Shown here: positions 42,763-50,609 of the stretch, in pieces | How positions within the stretch are numbered: the stretch's first letter is position 1 | Layout of the letters: each line of letters starts with the position of its first letter | Source of the DNA: an uncultured Eubacterium sp. | GTDB taxonomy: Bacteria > Bacillota > Clostridia > Lachnospirales > Lachnospiraceae | DNA: 64,000 nucleotides | Direction: 5' to 3' | Assembly: GCA_945920185.1 (NCBI GenBank) | Contig: CAMEJP010000003.1 | Coordinates: forward strand, 1-64,000 | Position numbers and translations under genes: made by a program | Notes under the pieces: generated by a model | Told to the model about the DNA's origin: nothing | The model's database searches: none | What the model saw: only the letters and a program-made list of their open reading frames with translations

Positions 42763-43095
42763 ATGTCAGCTATAGAAAAATTTGTTAAGGCTATGGAAAA
42801 TAAAGATTTTGCCGGACTTGCGGAGCTTTTTGTAAAGGACGGAACAATAAGTGATTACTGTTCAAACGGTACGGCTCAGTCAGAGTACCATGTTTATGGA
42901 AAAGAAGCCATAAATATGTTTTTCAGAAACAAATTTACATTTGGAAAATGCTCTATTTCGGAAGCACAGGTAGTAAATGATACACAGGCAGAGTATGTGG
43001 CTAACTACGGCGGTTATCTTGTTATGGCTATTGCCACGGTAAGAAGAACGGATGAAAACGGTCTCATAGAAAGACTTACCGTAAGACCTAAGTAA
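42763..43095 (+). CDS. SnoaL/NTF2-like small protein
   Basis: This 110-residue protein has the cone-shaped NTF2-like pattern: a helical start (IEKFVKAMENKDFAGLAELFVKDG), then strands ending TVRRTDENGLIERLTVR. Members include polyketide cyclases, ketosteroid isomerase relatives and small-molecule binding proteins. An Asp/His-type active pair cannot be assigned with certainty. AGGAGG overlaps the stop of the SDR gene, so the two are one operon. With the SDR it suggests modification of a hydrophobic carbonyl compound. A terminator follows. Confidence 0.8.
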   Translation: MSAIEKFVKAMENKDFAGLAELFVKDGTISDYCSNGTAQSEYHVYGKEAINMFFRNKFTFGKCSISEAQVVNDTQAEYVANYGGYLVMAIATVRRTDENGLIERLTVRPK

Positions 43096-43130
43096 TTTAT
43101 ATATGCAAAATAGTGCGTAATATCAGAAAG

Positions 43131-43167
43131 AAGCTTGGAAATTCGTAAAGATTTTCAAGCTTTTTTT
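43131..43167 (+). terminator. terminator of the SDR operon
   Basis: AAGCTTGGAAAT (43131-43142) pairs with ATTTTCAAGCTT (43151-43162) with one G-U pair, followed by a T run to 43167. Confidence 0.88.
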
Positions 43168-43174
43168 AGTGACA

Positions 43175-43233
43175 TTGTGAGGTTGATGTGATAAGATAAA
43201 ATATGAGTAGTTATATCTGTTTTAAACAGATAT
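43175..43233 (+). promoter_or_regulatory. promoter with 21-bp palindrome just downstream (epimerase gene)
   Basis: TTGTGA (43175-43180), 16 bp, TAAAAT (43197-43202). From 43213 to 43233 lies a perfect palindrome, ATATCTGTTT, T, AAACAGATAT, at about +5 to +25. Farther on, an 8-bp stem TGCGACGC (43235-43242) / GCGTCGCA (43282-43289) encloses a 39-base loop ahead of the start codon. Operator or RNA structure are both possible. Confidence 0.55.
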
Positions 43234-43304
43234 TTGCGACGCGTAAACCGCAGACATAATCTTTTGATGATATGCACAAGAGCGTCGCAGAATGTGAGGA
43301 AAAA

Positions 43305-44195
43305 GTGAAAATTCTTGTTCTTGGCGGAAGCTACTTTCTTGGCAAAACATTTGTCAGACTGGCGGCTGAATGCAATGAAATATATGTGCTAAACAGAGGA
43401 AATCAGCCTCTTTATGAAGAAAATGTAATAGAGTATGTTATGGACAGGCATGATATTGAAGCTATATCAGGTATTTCTGAGAAGGATTTTGATGTGGTGG
43501 TTGATTTTTGCGGCTACAATGCAGGAGACATAAAGCTTATATTTGATAATCTCAAGGCTTCATTTTCACAGTATGTGTTTGTGAGTACATGCGATGTGTA
43601 CAGGAGAGGAAGCGGTAAGCTTCTTGATGAGAACGCACCTTTTGAAGAACGGTATTTTGGAGGTCCGGCAGGTGACTATATAAGCGGCAAGGTGGCTCTT
43701 GAAAAAGAACTGAAAGAGTGCTGTATGGAGAAAAATACAGCCTATACCTCGATACGCCCTGCTTTTATATATGGTCCCGATAATTATGCACCGAGAGAAA
43801 GTATGTATTTTAACTGGATTGTAAATGCGGGACAGATTATACATCCATATGACGCCACGGGACATTTTCAGATGGCGTTTGTGCTTGATGTGGCAAAAGC
43901 AATACTTCTTGTATGCGGCAATAAGGCAGCATACAACAGGGCATATAATATTTGCGACAGTGAGTTTATGACGTATGAAAGCTTTGCGGACCTTATGGAG
44001 GAAGTGCTTAATATGCAGTTTGAAAGGCTTGAGATGAGCGTCGAAGATGTGGTTGCCAGGAATATTATGCTGCCTTTTCCGTTGACGAAAGAGGAGGCAG
44101 AAAGCTATGACGGGACAGCCATAAAAGAGCTTGGCTTTTCGTATACGCCTATCGAACAGGGAATGGCGGTTACGGCTGATTATTATATGTCATAA
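43305..44195 (+). CDS. NAD-dependent epimerase/dehydratase family protein
   Basis: This 296-residue protein is an extended SDR. The nucleotide-binding start is KILVLGGSYFLGKTFVRLA, an atypical GG..FLG pattern seen in the isoflavone-reductase-like and chloroplast RNA-binding-type branch. VFVSTCDVYR and the Y..K pair in GDYISGKVALEKEL follow, then RPAFIYGPDNYAPRESMYFNW. A nucleotide-sugar or similar substrate is likely, but not defined. The GTG at 43305 is preferred, with GAGGA just upstream and the fold starting there; an ATG at 43272 lies inside a stem-loop and adds an unrelated tail. Confidence 0.82.
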   Translation: MKILVLGGSYFLGKTFVRLAAECNEIYVLNRGNQPLYEENVIEYVMDRHDIEAISGISEKDFDVVVDFCGYNAGDIKLIFDNLKASFSQYVFVSTCDVYRRGSGKLLDENAPFEERYFGGPAGDYISGKVALEKELKECCMEKNTAYTSIRPAFIYGPDNYAPRESMYFNWIVNAGQIIHPYDATGHFQMAFVLDVAKAILLVCGNKAAYNRAYNICDSEFMTYESFADLMEEVLNMQFERLEMSVEDVVARNIMLPFPLTKEEAESYDGTAIKELGFSYTPIEQGMAVTADYYMS

Positions 44196-44234
44196 TCGGA
44201 AGTTTTGGGATAAAATTTTGAATGTGAGGAACAT

Positions 44235-45251
44235 ATGGCTAAAAGGACACAGAAAAAACTTAAAAAAGAAGTAAAATATATATTGGCAGCAGCAGGAGTG
44301 GCTTTGCTTGCAGGAGTTATCGTATTGCTTGTAAGTCTTGTGCCGAAAAAGGAGACGAAATCAGAACCTACAACTTCGCCGTATCTGTCTGACAAAGAGG
44401 TTCAGGATATATTATCTGCATCGGATAAAACCGAGTTTAACATGAATGATTTTAAGATACCTCAGGGCGAACAGATAATAGTTACCACAAACGGAGGAAG
44501 CGGTAACGGACTCATATATTCTTCAAGCAATGAAGCCGTGGTTATCATTGACAGCGACGGAACAGTGACGGCGGTGGGCGAGGGAATTGCTTCCATAACC
44601 GTTACGGACGGAAACAGGTCTGATTCCATTGTTGTTGAAGTCACGGCTGACGTTGATGATCCGGGTGAAATTGACCTTCCGATATACAGTGAAGCCGTAA
44701 AGGATGATAACACTTCAGGTGGAAATCAGGGTGGAAGCTCGCAGAGCGGCAGTCAGGAAAGTACATCGCAGAGCGGCATTCAGGAAAGTACATCGCATGG
44801 CGGAAATCAAGGTGGAAGCTCGCAGGGCGGCAGTCAGGAAAGCAACAGTCAGAAGGAAACACAGAGCGCTTATCAGCCTGAAACAGGCACTCCTTCAACT
44901 CCTTCCGGGAATAAAGATGCCCTTACGAGTGAGGACCTTTACGGAAGACTTGAAGCCTTCGGATTTTCAAAGAAGGTAGCAAATGCATTTGTATATGAGT
45001 CTGACGGCGTTTATCTTGGTCAGATAATATTGGAAAGCAAATGTGTCCATATATATTCAAAAAGTGACAGTGATGAGTATAACAGAGCTGTTCTTGAGGT
45101 GCTTAAACTTATTACTCCTACGGGATATGACAATGTGATGAGCATTTACAGGAATGCTTCTTCAGATAAAGCCGTATCGGTGGACGGAAAGAAAATACAG
45201 ATTATAGTCGGAAAAAATGATGTTCACAAGCAATTAATTGTATATAATTAG
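44235..45251 (+). CDS. membrane-anchored protein with bacterial Ig-like (BIG2) domain, unknown function
   Basis: This 338-residue protein has a basic head, one membrane helix (about 15-36), then a BIG2 domain (about 65-140: VTTNGGSGNGLIYSSSNEAVVIIDSDGTVTAVGEG is the usual pattern). A Gly/Ser/Gln-rich linker (about 160-220) follows, with short repeats of the type GGNQGGSSQSGSQEST. A final domain (about 230-338) is not recognised. The linker is encoded by near-direct repeats of 27-33 bases between 44716 and 44850, a site for length variation. It precedes two further unknown membrane genes and cdaA. Confidence 0.8.
   Translation: MAKRTQKKLKKEVKYILAAAGVALLAGVIVLLVSLVPKKETKSEPTTSPYLSDKEVQDILSASDKTEFNMNDFKIPQGEQIIVTTNGGSGNGLIYSSSNEAVVIIDSDGTVTAVGEGIASITVTDGNRSDSIVVEVTADVDDPGEIDLPIYSEAVKDDNTSGGNQGGSSQSGSQESTSQSGIQESTSHGGNQGGSSQGGSQESNSQKETQSAYQPETGTPSTPSGNKDALTSEDLYGRLEAFGFSKKVANAFVYESDGVYLGQIILESKCVHIYSKSDSDEYNRAVLEVLKLITPTGYDNVMSIYRNASSDKAVSVDGKKIQIIVGKNDVHKQLIVYN
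44716..44850 (+). repeat. in-frame short repeats encoding a Gly/Ser/Gln linker
   Basis: Near-repeated blocks such as GGTGGAAGCTCGCAG and GGCAGTCAGGAAAG recur inside the 44235 gene and encode GGSSQ and SQES units. Likely to vary in number between strains. Confidence 0.7.
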
Positions 45252-45280
45252 TGGAAAAACCCACAAAATTATGATATACT
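45252..45280 (+). promoter_or_regulatory. possible promoter of the 45316 gene cluster
   Basis: TGGAAA (45252-45257), 17 bp, TATACT (45275-45280). It may serve the two membrane genes and cdaA/cdaR. Confidence 0.45.
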
Positions 45281-45315
45281 AATAATAATGTCCAAAAAGA
45301 ACGGAGATTACAGCA

Positions 45316-45723
45316 ATGTTGAATGAAAGTAAAATAAAGATGATGACAAAAATGGCTGCCTATGAAAAGCATGAAGGCAGAGAAGACATCGCTATATGCA
45401 GATATTTCAAAAGTGATTATGTAAGCCTTGGTGTTTTAAAGACCGGTATTGCCATAACATTGGCATATCTGGTATGTGCCGCATTGTACTTTGTGTGCCA
45501 TATAGATGAATATTTAAGAAATCTGGCTAATCTTGATTTCAACAGTATAGTGGTAGGCTTGGGAAAATATTATATCATAACTTTGATTATATTTTCGGTT
45601 ATAGCCTTTGTAATATACTATGTCAGATATGAAAAAGCCAAGAAAAATATAAGGGCATATGAGAAACGTCTTAAAAAGCTTGAGAAGTTTTACAAGAATG
45701 AAGAAAGAAATAAGGAAAGGTAA
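45316..45723 (+). CDS. small two-helix membrane protein, unknown
   Basis: This 135-residue protein has a soluble head (about 1-38), two membrane helices (about 43-65 and 82-103) and a strongly basic, helical tail (KAKKNIRAYEKRLKKLEKFYK) likely to be cytoplasmic. GGAG precedes the ATG by about eight bases. I do not recognise it. It lies eight bases before the next membrane gene and in the same run as cdaA, so an envelope role linked to that cluster is possible. Confidence 0.7.
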   Translation: MLNESKIKMMTKMAAYEKHEGREDIAICRYFKSDYVSLGVLKTGIAITLAYLVCAALYFVCHIDEYLRNLANLDFNSIVVGLGKYYIITLIIFSVIAFVIYYVRYEKAKKNIRAYEKRLKKLEKFYKNEERNKER

Positions 45724-45731
45724 TGTAAGCT

Positions 45732-46781
45732 ATGATGATGAATTTATTGGTATTGAAAGAAAAATGCAAGCAGATATACGGGAAGTATGATAAATATATA
45801 GTTCCTGCATTTAAGTTTATCTTTGCTTTTCTGACATTTACTGTTATAAATGCAAATGTAGGATTTATGACAAAGCTTAAAAGTCCGCTGGTGTCATTAC
45901 TGTTGTCAGTTGTGTGTGCATTTTTGCCAAGCGGAGCGGTAGTAGCGTTTGCGGCACTTATCATACTGGGACATATAGCATCTTCTTCACTGGAACTGGC
46001 ACTTGTGGTATTTGTGGTATTTTTTGTGCTTTTATGTGCATATTTCAGATTTGCGCCAAAGGGAGCGTATATGGCAGTTCTTACTCCGGTGCTGTTTGCA
46101 CTCAAGGTTCCTTATCTTGCTCCGTTTATTGCGGGACTTACCATGAACGTATTTTCATTTATACCTGTTGCAATCGGCGTATTTTCATACTATCTGTTAA
46201 AGTTTGCTTCCGGATATGACAAAAAACTTGGCGAGATGACTACCACAAACATTATGGAAAATGTGAACTATATAATGGACGGATTGTTTAACAATAAAGC
46301 TATGCTGGTGTATATGCTGGTATTTTCGGTATCTGCCATTATAATATACATTGTTAGAAAGATGGCACTGGACTATGCGTGGCTTATAGCTTCTGTTGTC
46401 GGTGCACTTGTCAATCTGGTGCTTATGATTATCGGAAAGTTTGCACTTGGCGCAGATATTAACATTTTTGGTATTATTATAGGCAATATTCTTGGACTTG
46501 TTATAGCATTTTTTCTGTATGTTCTGGTATTTTCGGGAGACTATACACGAACTGAAAATGTGCAGTTTGAAGATGATGACTATTATTATTATGTAAAAGC
46601 TGTACCTAAGGTTTCCGTATCCACAAAGGATGTGCGGGTAAAGAAAATCAATGCTCACAAGGCAAGGCGTACTGCGGCTTCACCGGCAGTACGTGATGAC
46701 AGAGAAACCAAGGATTATGATGATTATCAGGAGTCTTACGAGAACGAAGAAGATAGAAGTGAAGAATTTATAGACCTGTAA
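45732..46781 (+). CDS. polytopic membrane protein, unknown, upstream of cdaA
   Basis: This 349-residue protein has about eight hydrophobic helices between residues 20 and 275, for example SPLVSLLLSVVCAFLPSGAVVAFAALIILGHI and NIFGIIIGNILGLVIAFFLYVLVF. A charged cytoplasmic tail (about 285-349) is rich in Asp, Glu, Tyr and Arg. I cannot name a family. The ATG has only a moderate ribosome site. It ends 35 bp before cdaA, and the same order with the 45316 gene suggests a functional unit worth testing. Confidence 0.7.
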   Translation: MMMNLLVLKEKCKQIYGKYDKYIVPAFKFIFAFLTFTVINANVGFMTKLKSPLVSLLLSVVCAFLPSGAVVAFAALIILGHIASSSLELALVVFVVFFVLLCAYFRFAPKGAYMAVLTPVLFALKVPYLAPFIAGLTMNVFSFIPVAIGVFSYYLLKFASGYDKKLGEMTTTNIMENVNYIMDGLFNNKAMLVYMLVFSVSAIIIYIVRKMALDYAWLIASVVGALVNLVLMIIGKFALGADINIFGIIIGNILGLVIAFFLYVLVFSGDYTRTENVQFEDDDYYYYVKAVPKVSVSTKDVRVKKINAHKARRTAASPAVRDDRETKDYDDYQESYENEEDRSEEFIDL

Positions 46782-46816
46782 TTGAATACTATGACGAAAG
46801 GAAGTGACGACAGGCA

Positions 46817-47692
46817 ATGATAAGTAATTTTATTGAGGAATATCTGTCAAAGATATATATTCCGAAAATTTCAATAGGTGATATTATCGAGATAATAATC
46901 ATCGCTTTCATAATATACTACGTTATGGTGTGGATTAAAGATACAAGAGCCTGGTCGCTGCTTAAGGGTATTGCTATAATTGCAGCATTTGCCATTATAG
47001 CCGTCATACTTAATCTGAATACCATTCTATGGATTGCTTCAAAGACACTGAGCGTCGGAATTATAGCCCTTGTTATCATATTTCAGCCGGAACTCAGAAA
47101 GGCTTTAGAGCAGCTTGGAAGGAAGAAAATATTCTCGCAGATTACTCTTTTTGATGACAATAAGGATAAAACTGAGCGGTTCAGTGACAAGACCGTTAAT
47201 GAGCTTGTTAAAGCTTCTTTTGAACTTGGAAAGGCAAAGACGGGTGCGCTTATTGTTATTGAACAGGATATGGTTCTCACAGAGTATGAGAGAACAGGAA
47301 TAGATGTGGACGGTATTGTAACCAGTCAGCTTCTTATAAACATATTTGAACACAATACTCCGCTTCACGACGGAGCAGTACTTATAAGAGGAAACAGGGT
47401 GGTAGCTGCCACCTGTTATCTGCCGCTTTCGGACAATATGGAGCTGAGTAAGGAATTAGGCACACGTCACAGAGCCGGTGTCGGAATAAGTGAGGTAACG
47501 GATTCTCTTACCATTATAGTGTCTGAAGAAACGGGTAAAGTATCAATAGCGGTAGGAGGAAAGCTCATAAGAAATGTCGGAGAAGATTCTCTTCGCAACA
47601 AACTGGTATATCTTCAAAAGAAAAATATAGATGTTAAGGCATTTAAGTTATGGAAAGGAAGGCTTAAGAATGAAAAAAAAGCTGCTGAATAA
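46817..47692 (+). CDS. cdaA: diadenylate cyclase CdaA
   Basis: This 291-residue membrane enzyme makes c-di-AMP from two ATP. Three N-terminal helices (about 20-100) are followed by the DisA_N catalytic domain with both hallmark motifs: LHDGAVLIRG (DGA) and LGTRHRAGVG (RHR). c-di-AMP controls potassium and osmolyte uptake and wall balance in Firmicutes. The gene overlaps its regulator gene cdaR by 23 bases, as is common. glmM, which often follows, is not here. Confidence 0.96.
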   Translation: MISNFIEEYLSKIYIPKISIGDIIEIIIIAFIIYYVMVWIKDTRAWSLLKGIAIIAAFAIIAVILNLNTILWIASKTLSVGIIALVIIFQPELRKALEQLGRKKIFSQITLFDDNKDKTERFSDKTVNELVKASFELGKAKTGALIVIEQDMVLTEYERTGIDVDGIVTSQLLINIFEHNTPLHDGAVLIRGNRVVAATCYLPLSDNMELSKELGTRHRAGVGISEVTDSLTIIVSEETGKVSIAVGGKLIRNVGEDSLRNKLVYLQKKNIDVKAFKLWKGRLKNEKKAAE

Positions 47693-48953
47693 CTATGGTC
47701 TTAAACTTCTGTCTATACTTTGTGCAATTATTTTATGGATAGCCATTGTCAATACAAATGACCCATATGACAAAGTGACCATTACGAGAGTCCCTGTGAT
47801 ACTTCTGAATACGGAAGTGCTTACGGACAGCGGTTATCTGTATGAGATTATAGACGGAACGGATTATGTGACTTTGACCGTAAAAGGTCCGAGATCCATT
47901 GTGGAAAATTTAAAGAATACGGATTTTAAGGCAGAAGCAAAGATTATAAGTGAATTTTCTGAAACTGCGAAAATAGATGTTGAATGTATCAAGTCTAATA
48001 TAGATTATGATAATCTGACTATTACCATGGCAAAGGACGAGGTTAAGCTCGATATTCAGAACAGAACATCTAAGACATTTGATGTCATTGCCGTTATAGA
48101 CGGTACGCCTGCAAACGGATATTATACTGATGAAACGCTTGTGAGTATATCGCCGTCCACCATAAAGATATCAGGACCGGAAAATATTATAGAACAGATT
48201 GACAGTGTAAAGGTAAATATAGGTGTAACGGGTGAAAATGCAAATATAACCACAAATATTACACCTACGCTTTATAATGCTGCCGGAGGCAGGATAAATT
48301 CTTCAAAGCTTACATTTTCTAAGGAACAGATAACATGTAAACTTGATGTCATAAAGCAGAAGACAGTTGATGTCAACTATGCCGTTACCGGAAATGTTGA
48401 GGAAGGCTACAGATATACTTCTATCAATACTACTCTTCCGAAGGTGGTTATAGCAGGAACAGACAGTGAGCTGGCAAAGATAAATTCCATAGATATACCT
48501 GCAAATCTTATAGATCTTACAGGTCTTACAGGTGATAAGACATACAGCATACGTGTATCTCAGTATGTACCGAATACGGTGAAGTATATTACTTCAGATA
48601 CTTATGCGTCGGTAACCGTTACGGTTGAACAGTTAAAGTCAAAATCAGTAAATCTGCTTAATTCAAATATTACGGTTAAAAATCTTGCCACCGGATACAA
48701 GCTTGAGTTTGCAGATAATTCAATTAATCTTGTAAGTGTGAAAGGTATAGAGGCAGACCTTGAAAAATTTACCTCTGATGACTTGAATGCAGAGATAGAT
48801 TTGACAGGACTTAAGGAAGGAACACATTCCGTACAGATAAAGATTACATCGAAGAAGGATGTAGAAATTGTAGGTAATTACAAGGTCAATGTCAAAGTTA
48901 CACAGGATATGACAAAGTCGGAAGTATCTACAGTGCCGGATGAAGACGAATAG
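47670..48953 (+). CDS. cdaR: CdaA regulatory protein with YbbR domains
   Basis: This 427-residue protein has an N-terminal membrane helix (about 8-27: LKLLSILCAIILWIAIVN) and several tandem YbbR repeats outside the membrane, spaced about 85 residues (for example VTLTVKGPRSIVENL, IKISGPENIIEQI, KVVIAGTDSELAKI, LVSVKGIEADLEKF). CdaR tunes CdaA. The true start is the ATG at 47670 within the end of cdaA; the frame upstream is not part of it. A short acidic tail closes the protein. Confidence 0.94.
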   Translation: MKKKLLNNYGLKLLSILCAIILWIAIVNTNDPYDKVTITRVPVILLNTEVLTDSGYLYEIIDGTDYVTLTVKGPRSIVENLKNTDFKAEAKIISEFSETAKIDVECIKSNIDYDNLTITMAKDEVKLDIQNRTSKTFDVIAVIDGTPANGYYTDETLVSISPSTIKISGPENIIEQIDSVKVNIGVTGENANITTNITPTLYNAAGGRINSSKLTFSKEQITCKLDVIKQKTVDVNYAVTGNVEEGYRYTSINTTLPKVVIAGTDSELAKINSIDIPANLIDLTGLTGDKTYSIRVSQYVPNTVKYITSDTYASVTVTVEQLKSKSVNLLNSNITVKNLATGYKLEFADNSINLVSVKGIEADLEKFTSDDLNAEIDLTGLKEGTHSVQIKITSKKDVEIVGNYKVNVKVTQDMTKSEVSTVPDEDE

Positions 48954-49005
48954 ATAAGACTACCGGTATTTGTAAAATTTGAAACAGGCATTTTGGGGGT
49001 GCACC

Positions 49006-50589
49006 ATGGGAAATATGTATTCTGAAGAAATGGTTGAATTTCTTAAGAAGAATTCGTTGTACAAAGAATATAATCCAAAAGCATATATAAGAAAGATGGT
49101 TTTACAGAAGGAACTTGGATACATAGATGAATCTATAAAAACTACAATGTCTGTGAAACCATCGGAGAAGAGTATAAAAGAACATAAAGGTATGAAATTT
49201 TCCATAGAACCTTCTTACGGTGTGGTAGTGTGCATCAGAAATACGAATGAGGATTATCTGAGGCAGATGATAGAATCGGTCCTTTCACAGACTTATGAGA
49301 AGCTTACTCTGTATATTGTGGATTATTCAGATCGTGCTCATGCATATATTGCAAATGTATGTACGGATTATGATGACACAAGAGTGGTATACAGAAAGCT
49401 TAAAGATGGTCAGAGCGTGTGTTGGGACTATTTTGTGTGTGATTATATAGTTTTTATGAATGAGGTGGATGCTTTAAGTCCCATTGCTCTTACCGAATGT
49501 ACAAAAGCCATTGAGCAGACCAATGCTGACCTTTTGTATGCTGACAGTGCAGTGTTTAAAAAGAAAAAGTATAATGTATCCAAGTGCATATTAAAGCCTG
49601 ATTATGCGCCTGAGGATTTGGATACATATAATTATATAGGCGATTTTTGGGTAGTAAAGCGACTCAATATTGATATGTCGTCAGAATTTGCGCTTAACAG
49701 TCAGAGCGGAGCATCATATGAACTGTTGAAATCTATGACGGAATTTTCAAAACAGATTTTCCATATAAATAAGGTGCTTTACCTTGAAAATATACTGAAG
49801 AATTACAAATTAAAGATAAACAAGTGCGGTAAGATGCCGGACGATAAGCCTCTTGTATCCATAATTATCAGAAGTGCAGATGATATAGAAGCACTGTCGC
49901 GCGTGGTAAATTCTATTCTTATGATGACCACATATCAGAATTATGAGATAATTATTGTGGAGAGCAGTGTCGGAGGAAGCAAAAATGCTTTGGTATACAG
50001 GTATTATAAACTTTTGTCGGGGATAAAAAATGTTCGTTTTCTGCGTTGGACCGGAGAGGAAAACGTAAGCAAAATATATAATTATGCCGCTACAAAGGTA
50101 TCCGGAGATTATATCGTATTTATTGATGATTTTATGGAGATATCAAGCTATGAGTGGCTTGAAGAAATGCTTTGGTGTGCTTCAAAGCCAAGAACAGGGC
50201 TGGTATCGCCTAAAGTTTACCGTAATGTGAATGATATGGAATATTGTGGTGCCGTATTCAACTTTAAGAGAAAGAATGTTTTTAAAAGCCAGACAGATAA
50301 AAATATGGATTTTACCAGAAATGTGTCTCTTGCATCCAAGTATTGTTGCATGATAAATAAACAGAAATTTTTTGAAATTGGCGGATTTGACGAAAGTTTT
50401 TCAAAGACGGCGTATGTGGCGGATTTATCATTTTCAGCTATGGCAAACGGATATTACAACGTATATACGTCATATGCCAATGTGATTGCGTACGGAGATA
50501 AGGAAAAATCCGATGCGGATACGATTAAAAAAATTAAAGAAAAGTGGAGCGGACAGTTTCCTTACGACAGATATAATGTGAAGAAATAG
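49006..50589 (+). CDS. protein with two tandem GT2-type glycosyltransferase domains
   Basis: This 527-residue protein starts at the ATG at 49006 (GGGGG site six bases upstream). Domain 1 (about 60-250) has YGVVVCIRNTNEDYLRQMIESVLSQTYEKLTLYIVD; the DXD region is changed to FMNEVDALSP. Domain 2 (about 285-500) has PLVSIIIRSADDIEALSRVVNSIL, then YIVFIDDFMEI, and the acceptor-side KYCCMINKQKFFEIGGFDESFS. It has no membrane helix. It is followed by another two-domain GT2 protein 20 bp on. They probably build a wall-linked polysaccharide; the sugar is unknown. Domain 1 may be poorly active. Confidence 0.85.
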   Translation: MGNMYSEEMVEFLKKNSLYKEYNPKAYIRKMVLQKELGYIDESIKTTMSVKPSEKSIKEHKGMKFSIEPSYGVVVCIRNTNEDYLRQMIESVLSQTYEKLTLYIVDYSDRAHAYIANVCTDYDDTRVVYRKLKDGQSVCWDYFVCDYIVFMNEVDALSPIALTECTKAIEQTNADLLYADSAVFKKKKYNVSKCILKPDYAPEDLDTYNYIGDFWVVKRLNIDMSSEFALNSQSGASYELLKSMTEFSKQIFHINKVLYLENILKNYKLKINKCGKMPDDKPLVSIIIRSADDIEALSRVVNSILMMTTYQNYEIIIVESSVGGSKNALVYRYYKLLSGIKNVRFLRWTGEENVSKIYNYAATKVSGDYIVFIDDFMEISSYEWLEEMLWCASKPRTGLVSPKVYRNVNDMEYCGAVFNFKRKNVFKSQTDKNMDFTRNVSLASKYCCMINKQKFFEIGGFDESFSKTAYVADLSFSAMANGYYNVYTSYANVIAYGDKEKSDADTIKKIKEKWSGQFPYDRYNVKK

Positions 50590-50609
50590 TTGGCAGAAGG
50601 TGAGTCAAT

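Noticed and set aside
44716-44850. Short repeats that might be a CRISPR-like or satellite array
   Set aside because: They stay in frame and encode a Gly/Ser/Gln linker, with no spacers of constant size and no cas genes.
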